The translations under genes and the position numbers were made by a program. DNA of 64,000 bases from Proteus hauseri ATCC 700826 (GTDB taxonomy: Bacteria; Pseudomonadota; Gammaproteobacteria; Enterobacterales; Enterobacteriaceae), in NCBI RefSeq assembly GCF_001654965.1, contig NZ_LXEV01000018.1, positions 124,001 to 188,000 of the forward strand, in the 5' to 3' direction. The notes under the pieces were generated by a model, which worked only from the letters and a program-made list of their open reading frames with translations, ran no database searches and had not been told where the DNA came from. This document shows, in pieces, positions 18,646 to 29,052 of the stretch; the stretch's first letter is position 1; each line of letters opens with the position of its first letter.

Positions 18646-19683
18646 GTGAGCACACTAAAGCGTTGGACACTGAAAGAAGCAAGAGCATTGTTTGAAATGC
18701 CATTTTTAGATTTGGTTTTTCAGGCACAACAAATTCATCGTCAATATTTTGACCCTTCACAAATTCAAGTAAGTACACTGCTTTCAATTAAAACAGGCGC
18801 TTGCCCAGAAGATTGCAAATACTGTGCGCAAAGTGCACGCTATAAAACCGGTTTAGAAAAAGAACGTTTGATGGAAGTGCAGCAAGTTATTGAATCTGCT
18901 AAAAAAGCAAAAGCTGCGGGTTCAACTCGTTTTTGTATGGGAGCTGCATGGAAAAACCCACATGAGCGTGATATGCCTTATCTTGAGCAAATGGTAAAAG
19001 AAGTGAAATCTCTGGGTATGGAAACCTGTATGACACTAGGTAAATTAGACGATACACAAGCCACTCGACTTGCCGATGCTGGGCTAGATTTTTATAACCA
19101 TAACCTTGATACCTCTCCTGAATTTTACGGCAGTATTGTCACCACTCGAACTTATCAAGACCGATTAGACACATTGGATAAAGTGCGTAATGCGGGTATT
19201 AAAGTGTGCTCAGGAGGAATTTTAGGACTAGGTGAGGAAGTAAAAGACCGAGCTGCAATGCTGGTTCAATTAGCTAATTTACCGCAACCACCAGAAAGTG
19301 TGCCTATTAATATGTTAGCTAAAATAAAAGGAACGCCGATGGCGGATAACGAAGATGTCGATCCTTTTGATTTTATTCGTACTATTGCTGTTGCGCGGAT
19401 CATGATGCCTCGTTCTTATGTAAGACTGTCTGCGGGTCGCGAACAAATGAGCGAACAAACACAAGCTTTTTGCTTTATGGCTGGCGCTAACTCAATTTTT
19501 TATGGCTGCAAACTATTAACAACAACCAATCCAACCGAAGATAAAGACCATCAGCTGTTCCGTAAATTAGGATTAAATCCTGAGCGTTTATCCGTTTCTA
19601 TGGGGGATAACCAACAAGAAGAAGCCTTGATGCAAGCAGTTGTTAATAAAGATACTGAACAGTTTTATAACGCGGCACTGTAA
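18646..19683 (+). CDS. bioB: Biotin synthase
   Basis: A 345-residue radical-SAM enzyme inserting sulfur into dethiobiotin, the last step of biotin synthesis. The cluster motif CPEDCKYC gives Cys53, Cys57 and Cys60 for the [4Fe-4S] cluster; the [12 protein letters not shown] and SGGILGLGE blocks are typical. The start is GTG at 18646, with AGGAG at 18633-18637; [16 protein letters not shown] aligns with other BioB starts. First gene of bioBFCD; its stop overlaps the bioF start (TAATG). Confidence 0.97.
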   Translation: MSTLKRWTLKEARALFEMPFLDLVFQAQQIHRQYFDPSQIQVSTLLSIKTGACPEDCKYCAQSARYKTGLEKERLMEVQQVIESAKKAKAAGSTRFCMGAAWKNPHERDMPYLEQMVKEVKSLGMETCMTLGKLDDTQATRLADAGLDFYNHNLDTSPEFYGSIVTTRTYQDRLDTLDKVRNAGIKVCSGGILGLGEEVKDRAAMLVQLANLPQPPESVPINMLAKIKGTPMADNEDVDPFDFIRTIAVARIMMPRSYVRLSAGREQMSEQTQAFCFMAGANSIFYGCKLLTTTNPTEDKDHQLFRKLGLNPERLSVSMGDNQQEEALMQAVVNKDTEQFYNAAL

Positions 19684-20846
19684 TGAGCTGGCAAACCTAT
19701 TTAGATAATCGTCTTGATGAGCGTAGAAATACGCCATTATGGCGCAAACGCCAAGTGATTAAACATTCAAATGGGCGTTTTTTAACGACGATATCAGAAG
19801 AAAAATATCTCAATTTTTCGGGAAATGATTATTTAGGTATTAGCCAGCATCCCGAGGTTATTAAAGCATGGCAACAAGGTGCGAATAAATATGGTGTTGG
19901 TAGTGGTGGTTCTGGCCATATTACAGGGTTTACACAAGCTCATGCGCAATTAGAAACAGAATTAGCTCAGTGGTTAGGCTACGATAATGCATTGCTATTC
20001 TCATCCGGTTACAGTGCTAATCAAGGTGTTATCGCTGCATTATTAGAAAAGGATGATGCGATAATTGCAGATAAACTGTGTCACGCTTCATTAATGGAGG
20101 CAGCAGTATTATCCCCAGCAACACTTTGGCGCTTTTTGCATAACTCAGCTGATTCACTGTCTCAACGCTTAAATAAAATAACGGCAACAAAAACATTGGT
20201 GGTTACAGAAGGCGTTTTTAGTATGGATGGTGATAAAGCACCATTAAGAGAAATTGCAAAATTAAGTCAGCAAAATAACACATGGCTGATGGTTGATGAT
20301 GCGCATGGTGTTGGTATTTTGGGTCATCAAGGAAAAGGAAGTTGTGATGAGGCAGGGATTAAACCTCAATTATTAATTGTGACTTTTGGTAAAACCTTTG
20401 GAATAAGTGGTGCTGCGGTACTTTGTGATAAACATACTGCTGAGTTTTTTGAACAATATTCACGACATCTTATTTACAGCACTTCAATGCCACCTGCACA
20501 AGCTGTTGCATTAAGTGCAGCGTTGCAGGTTATTAAACGAGCGGATATTCAACGCAATCATCTTAATCAATTAATACAGCAATTTCGTCAGGGTGTTACG
20601 ACATTACCCGTAAAATTACTTCCTTCCCAAACAGCTATTCAACCATTAATAGTGGGTGATGAACAATTATGTCAAAAGCTGTCGGATTATCTGCAAAGTA
20701 AAGGGCTTTGGGTTAAAGCTATTTTTCCACCTACCGTCCCTCCACAAAGTGCTCGTTTACGTATTACCTTAACCGCTAGCCATTCTATTTCAGATATTAC
20801 GATGTTAATCGAGACTCTTCATGGCTTCTTCAGTGAAAACAGATAA
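19683..20846 (+). CDS. bioF: 8-amino-7-oxononanoate synthase
   Basis: A 387-residue PLP enzyme joining pimeloyl-ACP (or CoA) and alanine to KAPA. Features: [31 protein letters not shown], the PLP-contact [16 protein letters not shown], and the Schiff-base lysine in [15 protein letters not shown] (about residue 238). The start overlaps the bioB stop by one base and the end overlaps bioC by 26 bp, so the four genes are tightly coupled. Confidence 0.96.
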   Translation: MSWQTYLDNRLDERRNTPLWRKRQVIKHSNGRFLTTISEEKYLNFSGNDYLGISQHPEVIKAWQQGANKYGVGSGGSGHITGFTQAHAQLETELAQWLGYDNALLFSSGYSANQGVIAALLEKDDAIIADKLCHASLMEAAVLSPATLWRFLHNSADSLSQRLNKITATKTLVVTEGVFSMDGDKAPLREIAKLSQQNNTWLMVDDAHGVGILGHQGKGSCDEAGIKPQLLIVTFGKTFGISGAAVLCDKHTAEFFEQYSRHLIYSTSMPPAQAVALSAALQVIKRADIQRNHLNQLIQQFRQGVTTLPVKLLPSQTAIQPLIVGDEQLCQKLSDYLQSKGLWVKAIFPPTVPPQSARLRITLTASHSISDITMLIETLHGFFSENR

Positions 20847-21585
20847 ACAGCGCCTTGCGCAAACTTTTGGTAAAGCAGCTCAATATTATGATGATTATGC
20901 GTTGATCCAACGTTATAGCGGTGAGCAATTAATGGCACTCGCTAATAATGAGCTTGGTTGTATTGTGTTGGATGCGGGATGTGGTACTGGCTATTTTAGC
21001 CAGCAATGGAGACAGCGAGGAAAATACGTTATCGCGCTCGATTTATCTCATCAAATGTTACAAGTTGCACAAAGTCAGCAACGTGCAAATAGTTATCTAC
21101 TGAGTGATATTGAACATTGTGCTATTCAAGATAAAAGCATTGATATCGTATTTAGTAATTTGGCGATGCAGTGGTGCGATAATTTACCTTCAGCCATCAA
21201 AAGGTTAATGCGGACTTTACATTCTTCCGGCTCACTTTATTTTTCGACCCTTGGAACATCAACGTTGCAAGAAGTCAGAGACGCTTGGCAATCTATTGAT
21301 GAGCACTCTCATATCAACCCTTTCTTATCTTTTAATGAAATAGAAAAAGCATGTACTGGCTTTAAAATACAGCTATTTACGGAAAATGTTACTGAACAAT
21401 ATGATTCATTAAATGAATTGTTTGCCTCACTAAAAGGTGTGGGGGCGAATTATCTACAGGGTGGACGACAAAAAGGCTTAATGACTCGGCAAAAATATCG
21501 TGAGTTAGAAAAAAGGTGGAAAACAGAGTCAGGTAAATATTTATTAACATATCAATTGGTTATAGGAAAATTATCTCATGGCTAA
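20821..21585 (+). CDS. bioC: Malonyl-ACP O-methyltransferase
   Basis: A 254-residue SAM-dependent methyltransferase that masks malonyl-ACP so the fatty-acid machinery can build the pimeloyl chain. SAM motif I is [12 protein letters not shown] (about 50-61), followed by DLSHQML and the [12 protein letters not shown] motif typical of BioC. The ATG at 20821 lies within the end of bio[21 protein letters not shown] aligns with the usual BioC start. Last bases overlap bioD by 8 bp. No bioH is seen nearby, as in other enterobacteria. Confidence 0.94.
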   Translation: MASSVKTDKQRLAQTFGKAAQYYDDYALIQRYSGEQLMALANNELGCIVLDAGCGTGYFSQQWRQRGKYVIALDLSHQMLQVAQSQQRANSYLLSDIEHCAIQDKSIDIVFSNLAMQWCDNLPSAIKRLMRTLHSSGSLYFSTLGTSTLQEVRDAWQSIDEHSHINPFLSFNEIEKACTGFKIQLFTENVTEQYDSLNELFASLKGVGANYLQGGRQKGLMTRQKYRELEKRWKTESGKYLLTYQLVIGKLSHG

Positions 21586-22261
21586 AACATGGTTTTTAAC
21601 AGGAACAGATACAGAAGTAGGTAAAACCGTGGTGAGTAGCGCTTTATTGCAATGTGCAGCAAAACAAGGTTATAAAACAGCAGGATATAAACCTGTTGCT
21701 TCAGGGAGTGAATGGCATTCTGGTGAATTACGCAATTCTGATGCGCTAACATTACAACAACACAGCACTATTGAGTTGGCTTATCAACAGGTTAATCCCT
21801 ACTGTTTTGAAGCGGCAACATCACCGCATATTGTTAGCCAAAAAATGAAACAGCCTATTGATTTCCAAGTAATAAGTGAAGGTTTATCTCGCTTAAAACA
21901 TCAAGCCGATTGGATATTAGTTGAAGGGGCTGGTGGTTGGTTTACGCCATTATCGGGTAAAACATTTTTTTCTGACTGGGTGATAGCAGAAAAACTGCCT
22001 GTTATTTTAACCGTAGGTATTAAATTAGGATGTATTAACCATGCGTTATTAACTCAACAAGCAATTATTCAGTCTGGTTTAACATTAGCAGGCTGGGTAG
22101 CAAATGAAGTTGAACCTGCGGGTGAATATCAAACCGAATATCTTGATACCTTACAACAACATTTACATGCACCGTTGCTAGGCAAAATACCCTACCTAAA
22201 TAGTGTTAAAAAGCATGATTTTACACCGTATTTAAACTTTTCCGCGTTAAAAATAGACTAA
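21578..22261 (+). CDS. bioD: Dethiobiotin synthetase
   Basis: A 227-residue ATP-dependent carboxylase closing the ureido ring of dethiobiotin. P-loop TGTDTEVGKTVVS at 8-20, the substrate-binding KPVASGSE block, and EGAGGWFTPL near 115-125 are all present. The start overlaps the end of bioC. It closes the bioBFCD operon; no clear terminator directly follows. Confidence 0.95.
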   Translation: MAKTWFLTGTDTEVGKTVVSSALLQCAAKQGYKTAGYKPVASGSEWHSGELRNSDALTLQQHSTIELAYQQVNPYCFEAATSPHIVSQKMKQPIDFQVISEGLSRLKHQADWILVEGAGGWFTPLSGKTFFSDWVIAEKLPVILTVGIKLGCINHALLTQQAIIQSGLTLAGWVANEVEPAGEYQTEYLDTLQQHLHAPLLGKIPYLNSVKKHDFTPYLNFSALKID

Positions 22262-22401
22262 TTTTGTTTAACAAACAGATAAAGTTAGCGAAGATATTTA
22301 ATTGTAATATAAAAATAAAAAAAATAAATTTCGCTGATTTTTATCGATTTTTAATCAGTGAAAAAAAGACGTAACTTACCGAGGAATAACAACTTTGTGT
22401 A

Positions 22402-22426
22402 GTTATCCACTATTCCTGTGGATAAC
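22402..22426. promoter_or_regulatory. Pair of inverted DnaA-box-like sites upstream of uvrB
   Basis: GTTATCCAC and GTGGATAAC face each other across TATTCCT. The right one, TGTGGATAA at 22417-22425, is the exact complement of the consensus DnaA box TTATCCACA; the left, TTATCCACT, has one mismatch. A third 8/9 match (TGGGGATAA) lies at 22629-22637. DnaA binding upstream of E. coli uvrB is known. This is in the 470-bp bioD-uvrB gap, which has no gene. Confidence 0.7.
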
Positions 22427-22615
22427 CTTGTGTATTACCATTATAAAAATACGCTGAATCGAGAGAAGACAAGGCATTGACAAAGATTGATGTTATTCTC
22501 AACTTTTATTTTTTATTGTTTTTTATCAGTTAGTTAAATAAAAGCAATAGAGTGGTTCACCTGATTTGTTTGCTAAGAATAATTCAAACATTGGGGCTTG
22601 ATTTTTTTAAAAAAA

Positions 22616-22631
22616 CCAGTTTTAAAACTGG
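22616..22631. repeat. Perfect 16-bp palindrome upstream of uvrB
   Basis: CCAGTTTTAAAACTGG is a perfect palindrome about 100 bp before the uvrB start. It is not a LexA box, since the half-sites are inverted relative to CTG-N10-CAG. No T run follows it closely, so it is not an obvious terminator. The binding protein is unknown. Confidence 0.55.
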
Positions 22632-22683
22632 GGATAACCTAAGCTTAATTATTCAGACAAATTTTAATAGATAGAGATTGAAG

Positions 22684-22699
22684 CTGGATTTTTATCCAG
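22684..22699. promoter_or_regulatory. LexA (SOS) box of uvrB
   Basis: CTG-GATTTTTATC-CAG has the exact CTG-N10-CAG layout and continues with TA as in the consensus CAGTA. It lies 34 bp upstream of the uvrB ATG, where LexA would block transcription until DNA damage. Confidence 0.85.
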
Positions 22700-22733
22700 T
22701 ATTATAAGAGGGAGGTTGTTAGGAGATGAGAAT

Positions 22734-24743
22734 ATGAGCAAAGCGTTCAAACTGCATTCAGAATTTAAGCCCGCAGGCGACCAACCCGCGGCTATCGCTT
22801 CATTATGTGAAGGGCTAGAAGATGGTCTGGCACACCAAACTCTTTTAGGGGTAACAGGGTCGGGTAAAACATTCACTATTGCCAATGTGATTGCAAACCT
22901 TAATCGCCCAACGATGGTACTGGCACCCAATAAAACATTGGCAGCTCAACTTTATAGTGAAATGAAAGAGTTCTTTCCTGATAATGCGGTAGAATATTTT
23001 GTCTCTTACTATGACTATTACCAGCCAGAAGCCTATGTACCGAGTTCCGATACCTTTATCGAAAAAGACGCTTCTGTTAACGAACATATCGAACAAATGC
23101 GTTTATCGGCAACGAAAGCACTATTAGAGCGTAAAGACGTTATTGTTGTGTCATCGGTTTCAGCTATTTATGGTTTGGGTGATCCTGATAGCTATTTGAA
23201 AATGATGCTACATCTTACTAACGGCATGATTATCGACCAACGTGCTATTTTGCGTCGCTTAGCTGACTTGCAATATACCCGTAACGATCAAGCTTTTCAG
23301 CGAGGCACCTTCCGTGTCCGAGGTGAAGTTATCGATATCTTTCCTGCTGAGTCTGATGACTATGCATTACGCGTTGAGTTATTTGATGAAGAAGTTGAAC
23401 GGTTATCACTGTTTGATCCACTAACAGGTCAAATTCACTATAACGTTCCTCGTTTTACGGTTTATCCTAAAACTCACTATGTAACACCTCGTGAACGCAT
23501 TCTTGATGCGATGGAAAAAATCAAAGTTGAGCTGGCTGAACGACGAAAAGTATTATTAGAAAACGATAAATTGGTCGAAGAACAACGTGTTTCTCAGCGG
23601 ACTCAATTTGATTTAGAAATGATGAATGAATTGGGATATTGCTCTGGTATCGAAAACTACTCACGTTACCTTTCTGGCCGAGGTCCTGGTGAACCACCTC
23701 CAACGCTATTTGATTACTTACCTGCTAATGGATTATTAGTCATTGATGAATCACACGTTACCATCCCACAAATAGGTGGAATGTATAAAGGTGATCGCTC
23801 GCGTAAAGAAACATTAGTCGAATATGGTTTTAGGTTGCCTTCTGCTCTTGATAATCGTCCATTACGTTTTGAAGAGTTTGAAGCATTAGCACCTCAAACT
23901 ATTTATGTGTCTGCAACTCCGGGTAAATATGAGCTAGAAAAATCAGGTACAGATATTGTTGAGCAAGTTGTTCGACCGACAGGCTTACTTGATCCCATTG
24001 TTGAAGTGCGACCAGTTGCAACTCAGGTTGATGATCTACTTTCTGAAATACGCATTCGTGCTGCCAAAAATGAGCGTGTATTAGTTACAACGCTGACTAA
24101 AAGAATGGCTGAAGACTTAACCGAATATCTTGAAGAGCACGGTGAACGTGTTCGCTATTTACACTCTGATATCGATACAGTTGAACGTGTTGAAATTATT
24201 CGTGATTTACGTCTTGGTGAGTTTGATGTGCTGGTGGGTATCAACTTATTAAGGGAAGGGCTGGATATGCCAGAAGTCTCTTTGGTTGCAATTTTAGATG
24301 CTGATAAAGAAGGTTTCTTACGCTCAGAACGCTCTCTTATTCAAACCATCGGTCGTGCTGCTCGTAACCTTGAAGGTCGGGCTATTTTATATGGTGATAG
24401 GATCACCGATTCAATGGCAAAAGCGATAGACGAAACAGAACGCCGTCGTGAGAAGCAACAGCAGTTTAACTTAGAAAATGGCATTGTACCAAAAGGGTTA
24501 AATAAGAAAGTTGGTGATATTCTAAAAATTGGTCAGCCATCGCAAGGACGTAATAAAAAAGGCCATAAATCGGCTAATGCAGAAGATAGTTACCCACTGC
24601 TTTCAACGCAAGAGTTAGAAAAAGAGATCCAACGTTTAGAAGCACTAATGTATCAACATGCTAAAGATCTTGAGTTTGAAAAAGCCGCAGGGCTTCGTGA
24701 TAAGCTTCAAGCATTAAGAGCGCAATTTATCGCTAATTCTTAA
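22734..24743 (+). CDS. uvrB: UvrABC excision nuclease subunit B
   Basis: A 669-residue helicase-like protein that receives damaged DNA from UvrA and recruits UvrC in nucleotide excision repair. Walker A GVTGSGKT at 39-46, the beta-hairpin [16 protein letters not shown] near 90-110, the DESHV box, motif [11 protein letters not shown] and the C-terminal UVR domain ([26 protein letters not shown]) for UvrC binding are visible. ATG 22734 is chosen because AGGAG at 22721-22725 is 8 nt upstream and [11 protein letters not shown] matches E. coli MSKPFKLNSAF. It carries a LexA box and DnaA-type sites upstream. Confidence 0.98.
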   Translation: MSKAFKLHSEFKPAGDQPAAIASLCEGLEDGLAHQTLLGVTGSGKTFTIANVIANLNRPTMVLAPNKTLAAQLYSEMKEFFPDNAVEYFVSYYDYYQPEAYVPSSDTFIEKDASVNEHIEQMRLSATKALLERKDVIVVSSVSAIYGLGDPDSYLKMMLHLTNGMIIDQRAILRRLADLQYTRNDQAFQRGTFRVRGEVIDIFPAESDDYALRVELFDEEVERLSLFDPLTGQIHYNVPRFTVYPKTHYVTPRERILDAMEKIKVELAERRKVLLENDKLVEEQRVSQRTQFDLEMMNELGYCSGIENYSRYLSGRGPGEPPPTLFDYLPANGLLVIDESHVTIPQIGGMYKGDRSRKETLVEYGFRLPSALDNRPLRFEEFEALAPQTIYVSATPGKYELEKSGTDIVEQVVRPTGLLDPIVEVRPVATQVDDLLSEIRIRAAKNERVLVTTLTKRMAEDLTEYLEEHGERVRYLHSDIDTVERVEIIRDLRLGEFDVLVGINLLREGLDMPEVSLVAILDADKEGFLRSERSLIQTIGRAARNLEGRAILYGDRITDSMAKAIDETERRREKQQQFNLENGIVPKGLNKKVGDILKIGQPSQGRNKKGHKSANAEDSYPLLSTQELEKEIQRLEALMYQHAKDLEFEKAAGLRDKLQALRAQFIANS

Positions 24744-24823
24744 CATTATATTTTAAGATATAAGTTAAGCTGTAAATCTATTGGTATAGATTTAAAAACA
24801 TAGGCTTAAGGGCATAAGCTTAA

Positions 24824-24876
24824 AGGCATAATACGACAAGTATTATTAATATATCTGTCTGTCATTATGCCTTTTC
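24824..24876 (+). terminator. Probable terminator downstream of uvrB
   Basis: AGGCATAAT (24824-24832) pairs with ATTATGCCT (24864-24872), followed by a T-rich run. A smaller AATAC/GTATT hairpin sits inside the loop. The region just before contains a short partial repeat (CTTAAGGGCATAA, CTTAAAGGCATAA). Confidence 0.55.
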
Positions 24877-24995
24877 TCTTTTATCTTCGACAATTTATCC
24901 AATTGTTATTCCCTTAATAAGCTTGTGCTGTTTAAATACCTTAAACAGAGAGTCTCAATTATTCAAAAAGATAAAAAAGACATTAAGGATAGTGA

Positions 24996-25946
24996 ATGAG
25001 TGGTTATGTTGTGGCAGGGTTTCCAAGCTCTGTGGGTGTAATTATTGGTGTTTTTTTCCTCGTTCTGCTTTTTAAGTGGTTACGTAAGTTTGCTATAAAA
25101 GGTAGCGATTCGTCGAAGCCACCAAAAGTGCAGGGATCTAATCTTGTTGTAGAAGAAAATAATCAGCCCCCAGTTCTATTGCCTAATGAATGGGGATTAT
25201 ATGTTGGGATGCCTTATGCCGTAATGAATGAATGGGCATATAATGATTATCAAAAAAGTGAAAGTGATGGTGGATTATCTTCCGGTTGGGGAATTAACGA
25301 CCGCTGGGATTTAATTTATCAACTTTATTGGTTATTAACTCAAGGCCACACCTACGATTTTTATCAACTCCGTGATCAAATTGTCGATGCTAAAGATGGC
25401 GATATTCAGTCAATGAAAAATGATATTTTATTATCTGAGTTAACTGAAAATGATAAGAATGAACGCCTTTGGCAAATTGATATGATGAGCACCAACAGAA
25501 TGAATATTCTTAATGGCAAATATTTAATTTGGGATTTTTGCCGTTTTAGTAAGCTCTGTTTAGAAGGTTGTAAACAAGGCTATATTACTCAACAAGAAGC
25601 ACAAACATGGTCATTAATGAGCGCGTCTATGTTACGTCGTGTTTATGATGGTTGGGAAGATATGTGGAAAAACTTTATTGCTACACGTTGGTTATGGGCA
25701 AGTGGCGATCAAGATTGGGTTTCTTCTCATCAAACATTTTCAGATACTATTCAAAATATCATTAATGCAGAAGGTACCTTGGCAACAGAAGAAAATTGGT
25801 TAATGGATTTACCTCCGCTTGATCTTATGTCTTTTACTCGTACTGTTGCCGGGTTAGGGCTTATGAAAGAAGATAAACCGATGACGCTTGATGAAATAGA
25901 GGAAGTAATTAGCCAGCGTATCACACTGAAAAAGCTTAATAGTTAG
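24996..25946 (+). CDS. DUF1266-type membrane-anchored protein of unknown function
   Basis: A 316-residue protein with one N-terminal membrane segment (about 5-28, ending in basic RKFAIK) and a large, probably cytoplasmic, Trp-rich domain. The C-terminal half (about 175-295) has the pattern AWxxxxASxxLRRxYxxWEDxWxxFIATRWLW that I associate with DUF1266 proteins such as E. coli YbeR/YbeU, which have no known function. AAGGA at 24984-24988 precedes the ATG. It is alone between uvrB and the convergent ybhK, where E. coli has no such gene, so it is an insertion in this lineage. Family assignment is from memory of motifs. Confidence 0.65.
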   Translation: MSGYVVAGFPSSVGVIIGVFFLVLLFKWLRKFAIKGSDSSKPPKVQGSNLVVEENNQPPVLLPNEWGLYVGMPYAVMNEWAYNDYQKSESDGGLSSGWGINDRWDLIYQLYWLLTQGHTYDFYQLRDQIVDAKDGDIQSMKNDILLSELTENDKNERLWQIDMMSTNRMNILNGKYLIWDFCRFSKLCLEGCKQGYITQQEAQTWSLMSASMLRRVYDGWEDMWKNFIATRWLWASGDQDWVSSHQTFSDTIQNIINAEGTLATEENWLMDLPPLDLMSFTRTVAGLGLMKEDKPMTLDEIEEVISQRITLKKLNS

Positions 25947-26014
25947 GTAAATTACATTGTATTTAATCGTTTATTTGTAGATGTAATTAATGATTATGTG
26001 AGGCTATTAAACGC

Positions 26015-26059
26015 AAAAAACCGCACCTTTAAGATAATATTCTCTGGTGCGGTTTTTAT
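26015..26059. terminator. Terminator between the DUF1266 gene and ybhK
   Basis: AAACCGCACC and GGTGCGGTTT form a strong GC-rich stem flanked by A and T runs, suitable for both converging transcripts. Confidence 0.9.
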
Positions 26060-26198
26060 TTAACTCATTTATATTTAACTCGTCACGAAAGATAATATAA
26101 AAATAATTTACTTGCGTTGCTATATCAAAAATTAGCATAATGATTTTTTATCATTTTGTTTTTACAAGATTATTTTTAGTAAACTATTTTTTATCACA

Positions 26199-27137
26199 TT
26201 ATTTTGTGGTGTGACTTAATGCGTTACGTTGTCCTAATTGTTGCAATGTTAACTCTATCGCTTTACTTAAAAGATGACGATCATGACGATATGGGACATC
26301 TTTTGCTTCTAATTGTGCTTGCACAATTAATCGGCCTTTCATTGATTCGTATTGTGTTTCAGGACTAAGGATCACGGCATCTATGGTTTGAGAACCAATA
26401 TAGGTTTCCATCATGGCGATTTTATCTGACATCGTCATACTTGCCGCCGCAGGGCTAAGTTCCTTACCTAAGTTAGCAATATATATAGTCGTTGCACTAC
26501 TACGTCGTAATGCTTGAGCAAGTTCTGGCAACAATAATAACGGCATTAAACTGGTAAAAAAGCTACCAGGACCAATTAAAATTAAATCAGCTTGTTCTAT
26601 CGCTTCTATCGCTTCTCGTGTTGTGGGTACTTTAGGATAAAGGTCTAATTTTTTAGGGATTGTAGGTAAATTATCGACATTAACTTCACCGTAAATTTCG
26701 CGATCTTCATCATCAATAGCCATTAAATCGACAGCTTGTTCAGACATCGGAATTAAATGGGCATTAACTCTTAATAAACCACGAATAAGATTGATTGCTT
26801 CAAGCGGTCTAACACTTAAGTTATCTAGTGCTTTAAGCATGAGATTGCCTAAATTATGACCTGCTAGCTCACCGGTACCTGAAAAACGATATTCAAACAT
26901 TGCAGAAGCCACAGAAGGCTCTGTAATTAATTGATTAATGCAATTACGCATATCTCCCCAAGCAATACCGCCTTCTTCTTGGCGAATACGGCCTGTAGAG
27001 CCACCATTATCTGTTGTGGTTACAATACCTGTAAGGCGAGAGCCTAAATAGGAAAGTGCAGAAAGCACGCGTCCAAGGCCATGACCACCACCAAGGGCAA
27101 CAACACGATCTAAATCACTTAGTGTGCGATTTCGCAT
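26199..27137 (-). CDS. ybhK: YvcK/YbhK family protein (gluconeogenesis factor family)
   Basis: A 312-residue protein of the YvcK/CofD-like Rossmann family. The nucleotide-binding loop [16 protein letters not shown] (about 13-28), [15 protein letters not shown], and the late [20 protein letters not shown] are hallmarks. Bacillus YvcK is needed for growth on gluconeogenic carbon sources and binds UDP-sugars; the enterobacterial protein is less studied. The 3' end is convergent with the DUF1266 gene. It is transcribed away from moaA, in the same place as E. coli ybhK. Confidence 0.9.
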   Translation of the reverse strand: MRNRTLSDLDRVVALGGGHGLGRVLSALSYLGSRLTGIVTTTDNGGSTGRIRQEEGGIAWGDMRNCINQLITEPSVASAMFEYRFSGTGELAGHNLGNLMLKALDNLSVRPLEAINLIRGLLRVNAHLIPMSEQAVDLMAIDDEDREIYGEVNVDNLPTIPKKLDLYPKVPTTREAIEAIEQADLILIGPGSFFTSLMPLLLLPELAQALRRSSATTIYIANLGKELSPAAASMTMSDKIAMMETYIGSQTIDAVILSPETQYESMKGRLIVQAQLEAKDVPYRHDRHLLSKAIELTLQQLGQRNALSHTTK

Positions 27138-27313
27138 ATTTGTCCTGTTTAATTTTAAAAATTTGCGGCTAATTTATCACAATTATTTTTTAAGCCTATG
27201 ATCACGGCGTGATTTCATCACATTCTTAGTTTTAATTTACTATTAGTAGCCTATTATTTAACCAAAGAAAGTGGTTTTACTTATGTTATTAAAGAGACTG
27301 AAGTGTCGTAAGT

Positions 27314-27337
27314 CGTTGTATTGTAAATTATATAGCG
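27314..27337. promoter_or_regulatory. Probable ModE-binding site upstream of moaA
   Basis: CGTTGTAT and ATATAGCG are inverted half-sites in a 24-bp frame, the same length and type as the site before modA. It lies about 90 bp before the Moco riboswitch, in the expected promoter region. E. coli ModE activates moaA from an upstream site, so the same is likely here. Confidence 0.75.
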
Positions 27338-27427
27338 AAAACAAAGTTCGCTTTTTACCAAATTAGAAGGTAGAATCCACACTAATTATATAGGTATAAG
27401 AAACCTGTCAAAAACAGGTAAAGATTA

Positions 27428-27545
27428 ACTCCTAGCCTTAACATCTAAGTCGAAAACTGTTGTGAACGATATGATGTTCTGGCCGTGGCTCAAGCCACCA
27501 GGGTGCAAGGTAGAAATGCCAGCATCTCCCGAATTTGGAAAGGTG
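27428..27545 (+). ncRNA. Moco (molybdenum cofactor) riboswitch
   Basis: The moaA leader has the conserved Moco-motif strings CCTAGCC, TTCTGGCCGTGGC, GCCACCAGGGTGCAAGG, AGAAATGCC and CATCTCCCGAATTTGGAAAGG in the order known from the E. coli moaA leader. ACATC/GATGT and GTGGC/GCCAC arms can pair. The last element, GGAAAGGTG, is also the moaA ribosome site, so cofactor binding would hide it. The start coordinate is approximate. A separate ACCTGT/ACAGGT hairpin lies just upstream at 27403-27419. Confidence 0.9.
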
Positions 27546-27550
27546 TTATT

Positions 27551-28531
27551 ATGCAACAACTCGTTGATGCGTTTTCCCGTAAGTTTTTTTATCTACGTCT
27601 CTCTATCACCGACGTATGTAATTTCCGTTGTACTTATTGCTTACCCAATGGTTATAAGCCTAATGGTCATAAGTCATTCCTTTCGTTAGATGAAATTCGC
27701 AGACTGACACAATCCTTCGCTGCCCTTGGTACAGAAAAAATTCGTTTAACTGGTGGCGAACCAACAATGCGTCGCGATTTTACCGATATTATCGCGACTA
27801 TTAACGAAGAACCTTCCATCAAAAAAATCGCTGTTACGACTAATGGCTACCGCTTAGCACGTGATGTTGCTCAATGGCGCGATGCTGGTTTAAGTGCGAT
27901 TAATGTTAGTGTTGACAGTTTAGATCCCCGCCAATTCCATGCTATTACAGGGCAAGATAAATTCTCTTTAGTTATGGAGGGCATTGATGCCGCATTTAGT
28001 GCTGGTTTCGAAAAAGTAAAAGTAAACGTTGTGTTAATGCGTAACGTAAATGATAAAAATCTGCCAGATTTCCTTCATTGGATAAAAGACCGACCCATTC
28101 AGTTGCGTTTTATTGAATTAATGGAAACTGGAGATGGCAGCGATATTTTTAACCGCTTTCATCTATCTGGTGAAGTTATCCGACAACGCTTATTAAATGA
28201 AGGTTGGATACAAATTCCTCGCGCTCGTAGTGACGGGCCTGCTCAAGTATTTACTCATCCTGATTATCAAGGTGAAATTGGTCTTATCATGCCTTATGAA
28301 AAAGACTTTTGCCTGACTTGTAATCGCTTACGCGTTTCTGCTATTGGTAATCTCCATCTATGCTTATTTGGCGAAAATGGCATTCCGCTGCGTGATTTAC
28401 TGGCTGACGATTATCAGCAAGAAGCCTTACAGCAACGCATTCAGGGTGGTCTTCTTCATAAACGAGAAACGCATTTTCTACATCAGGGCGATAGCGGTAT
28501 TACACCGAACTTGTCCGTTATTGGTGGATAA
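27551..28531 (+). CDS. moaA: GTP 3',8-cyclase MoaA
   Basis: A 326-residue radical-SAM enzyme that, with MoaC, turns GTP into cyclic pyranopterin monophosphate. Two iron-sulfur sites are visible: CNFRCTYC (Cys23, 27, 30) and Cys254, Cys257, Cys271 in [28 protein letters not shown] follows the family pattern, and the C-terminal GG tail, which enters the active site, is present. ATG 27551 is chosen because [17 protein letters not shown] aligns with E. coli MoaA and GGAAAGG precedes it; an in-frame ATG at 27485 lies inside the riboswitch. First gene of moaACDE. Confidence 0.97.
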   Translation: MQQLVDAFSRKFFYLRLSITDVCNFRCTYCLPNGYKPNGHKSFLSLDEIRRLTQSFAALGTEKIRLTGGEPTMRRDFTDIIATINEEPSIKKIAVTTNGYRLARDVAQWRDAGLSAINVSVDSLDPRQFHAITGQDKFSLVMEGIDAAFSAGFEKVKVNVVLMRNVNDKNLPDFLHWIKDRPIQLRFIELMETGDGSDIFNRFHLSGEVIRQRLLNEGWIQIPRARSDGPAQVFTHPDYQGEIGLIMPYEKDFCLTCNRLRVSAIGNLHLCLFGENGIPLRDLLADDYQQEALQQRIQGGLLHKRETHFLHQGDSGITPNLSVIGG

Positions 28532-28572
28532 TTTTTCTCGCTCTGTTATTCCGTTAATTTCAGGAGTTGTGC

Positions 28573-29052
28573 ATGTCTCAACTAACTCATATTAATGCCG
28601 CCGGTGAAGCCCATATGGTGGATGTTAGCGCTAAGGCTGAAACTGTACGCGAAGCACGTGCTGAAGCCTTTGTAGAAATGTCGGCAGAAACATTAGCCAT
28701 GATAACGCAAGGTAAGCACCATAAAGGTGATGTTTTCGCAACGGCACGTATTGCAGGCATTCAAGCAGCAAAAAGAACATGGGAATTAATTCCATTATGC
28801 CATCCGCTGTTATTAACCAAAGTAGAAGTCCGTTTAGAAGCACTCACTGAATCTAACTGTGTGCGCATTGAATCGGTTTGCCGTTTAACTGGCAAAACAG
28901 GTGTTGAAATGGAAGCATTAACCGCGGCTTCTGTTGCCGCATTAACGATTTACGATATGTGCAAAGCGGTACAAAAAGATATGGTGATAGGGCCTGTTCG
29001 TTTATTAGAAAAGACAGGTGGCAAATCAGGTCACTTTAAGGTGGAAGCATGA
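28573..29052 (+). CDS. moaC: Cyclic pyranopterin monophosphate synthase MoaC
   Basis: A 159-residue hexameric enzyme completing cPMP synthesis with Moa[21 protein letters not shown], the active-site [20 protein letters not shown] and [24 protein letters not shown] are near identical to E. coli. AGGAG at 28562-28566 precedes the ATG. It directly follows moaA: E. coli has moaB in between, but none is here and the 41-bp gap leaves no room for one. The end overlaps moaD by 4 bp (ATGA). Confidence 0.97.
   Translation: MSQLTHINAAGEAHMVDVSAKAETVREARAEAFVEMSAETLAMITQGKHHKGDVFATARIAGIQAAKRTWELIPLCHPLLLTKVEVRLEALTESNCVRIESVCRLTGKTGVEMEALTAASVAALTIYDMCKAVQKDMVIGPVRLLEKTGGKSGHFKVEA

Noticed and set aside
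22616-22631. CCAGTTTTAAAACTGG as a second LexA box of uvrB
   Set aside because: The half-sites are oriented CAG...CTG, the reverse of the LexA consensus CTG-N10-CAG.
24801-24832. CTTAAGGGCATAA / CTTAAAGGCATAA as a tandem repeat or CRISPR-like unit
   Set aside because: Only two imperfect copies in a short AT-rich stretch, with no spacer regularity.
27283-27366. A 27-codon open frame (MLLKRLKCRKSLYC...) upstream of moaA
   Set aside because: Its middle is exactly the ModE-type inverted repeat and it has no good ribosome site, so it is more likely promoter DNA than a gene.
27403-27419. ACCTGT/ACAGGT hairpin before the Moco riboswitch as a terminator
   Set aside because: No T run follows, so it was not called a terminator, though it could be part of leader structure.
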